Shown here in pieces: positions 63,438 through 64,000 of a stretch of 64,000 nucleotides of DNA (its first letter is position 1; every line of letters starts with the position of its first letter). The DNA lies in NCBI RefSeq assembly GCF_014356525.2, contig NC_052506.1:16177872-16241871 (forward strand). The letters are read 5' to 3'. A program made the translations under genes and the position numbers. The DNA is from Nilaparvata lugens. Its lineage: Eukaryota > Arthropoda > Insecta > Hemiptera > Delphacidae. Under the pieces are notes generated by a model. That model did not search any database, had not been told where the DNA came from, and worked only from the letters and a program-made list of their open reading frames with translations.

Positions 63438-64000
63438 GTAAGTTGAAACAAATATTTAATTTGATTCTATATTTTATATTATTCTCGTATCAGTTATATT
63501 AATATTATAATGGATTCAACGTTGAAGATATTAGACAATCCACTCCATAATAGTATTCCTTGGAAAAAGGTTTTATTACTATGGATTGATTTGTTTTTGG
63601 TAAGGCGTTGCTTTGGAGTGATATTACATATACCTGTTATTATGATTCTTTAGGCTGTACACAGTTTTTAATCTCAATTTGATATATTAGATAGTTATCA
63701 ATTAGATAGTTTGATATTATTCTAGATATGATATTATTGACCTTAACCTATGATGGCTCTTGATGCTTGCTTTTGCTTCTATATTAATCATGAGTCATGA
63801 CCCATAACCTCAGATTATATTTTATGTGAACTAAGACAAGAATAAGTATGATAGCCTACTTACATATTACTCAATTCATGTAAAGGAATAGTACTAAGCT
63901 TACTTCCCAATTTATTAAAATTATAAGTCTCTCAAGAGTATTCTAAAACTTAATCTTGTGTGTCATATCAGATACAACTGCTACGTATATAGCTACATTA
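63438..64000 (+). other. Probable first intron of the right-edge gene
   Basis: AT-rich with no acceptor-exon pair that I can support before the window ends. Confidence 0.3.

Overview
This is eukaryotic nuclear DNA, AT-rich, with spliced genes using GT-AG introns and a very high load of transposons, foldback elements and tandem duplications. Gene content (SS18, POLR2I, APIP orthologues) and repeat style (MITEs, Helitron-like, mariner-like, piggyBac-like and non-LTR elements) point to an insect. A sap-feeding hemipteran such as a planthopper is my best guess, from resemblance of the repeats; the species is inference.

Layout. (1) 1-4465, minus strand: a non-LTR retrotransposon with two long open frames, ORF1 (FLYWCH zinc finger, coiled coil, SGNH esterase) and ORF2 (endonuclease plus reverse transcriptase). 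ORF2 has no AUG before its endonuclease domain and lies in the -1 frame relative to ORF1. (2) 6837-9652, minus: a broken transposon-associated gene of an insect integrase-like family. (3) 9800-18700: intergenic DNA full of MITEs, a 234-bp tandem repeat, a foldback element, Helitron and Helentron-like pieces. (4) 18865-19524, minus: an unrecognised 219-residue open frame that ends at a splice donor. (5) 22294-35615, minus: the seven-coding-exon SS18 (SYT) gene, a BAF chromatin-remodelling subunit, with a hairpin just after its stop codon and one single-base frameshift in coding exon 4. Its introns hold many transposons. (6) 36321-44925, plus: POLR2I (RNA polymerase II subunit RPB9), five coding exons, head-to-head with SS18 across about 700 bp. 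Coding exons 2 and 4 are each present twice through separate tandem duplications. (7) 45189-48206: further transposons. (8) 48419-56149, minus: APIP (methylthioribulose-1-phosphate dehydratase, methionine salvage), six coding exons. Intron 5 holds a Helitron, a palindromic tRNA-derived SINE pair inside one target-site duplication, and a degenerate motif array. (9) 56150-63407: intergenic DNA with a third large tandem duplication and reverse-transcriptase remnants. (10) 63408 onward: a probable first coding exon running off the right edge.

The three conserved genes are housekeeping genes and are not functionally linked beyond the shared SS18/POLR2I promoter region. Most remaining sequence is transposon-derived. 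Three tandem duplications of 0.9-1.5 kb within about 23 kb, and single-base frameshifts at homopolymers, mean that assembly or haplotype artefacts must be kept in mind. Splice sites and exon joins were worked out by eye from reading phase and protein-family similarity; no database search was run.
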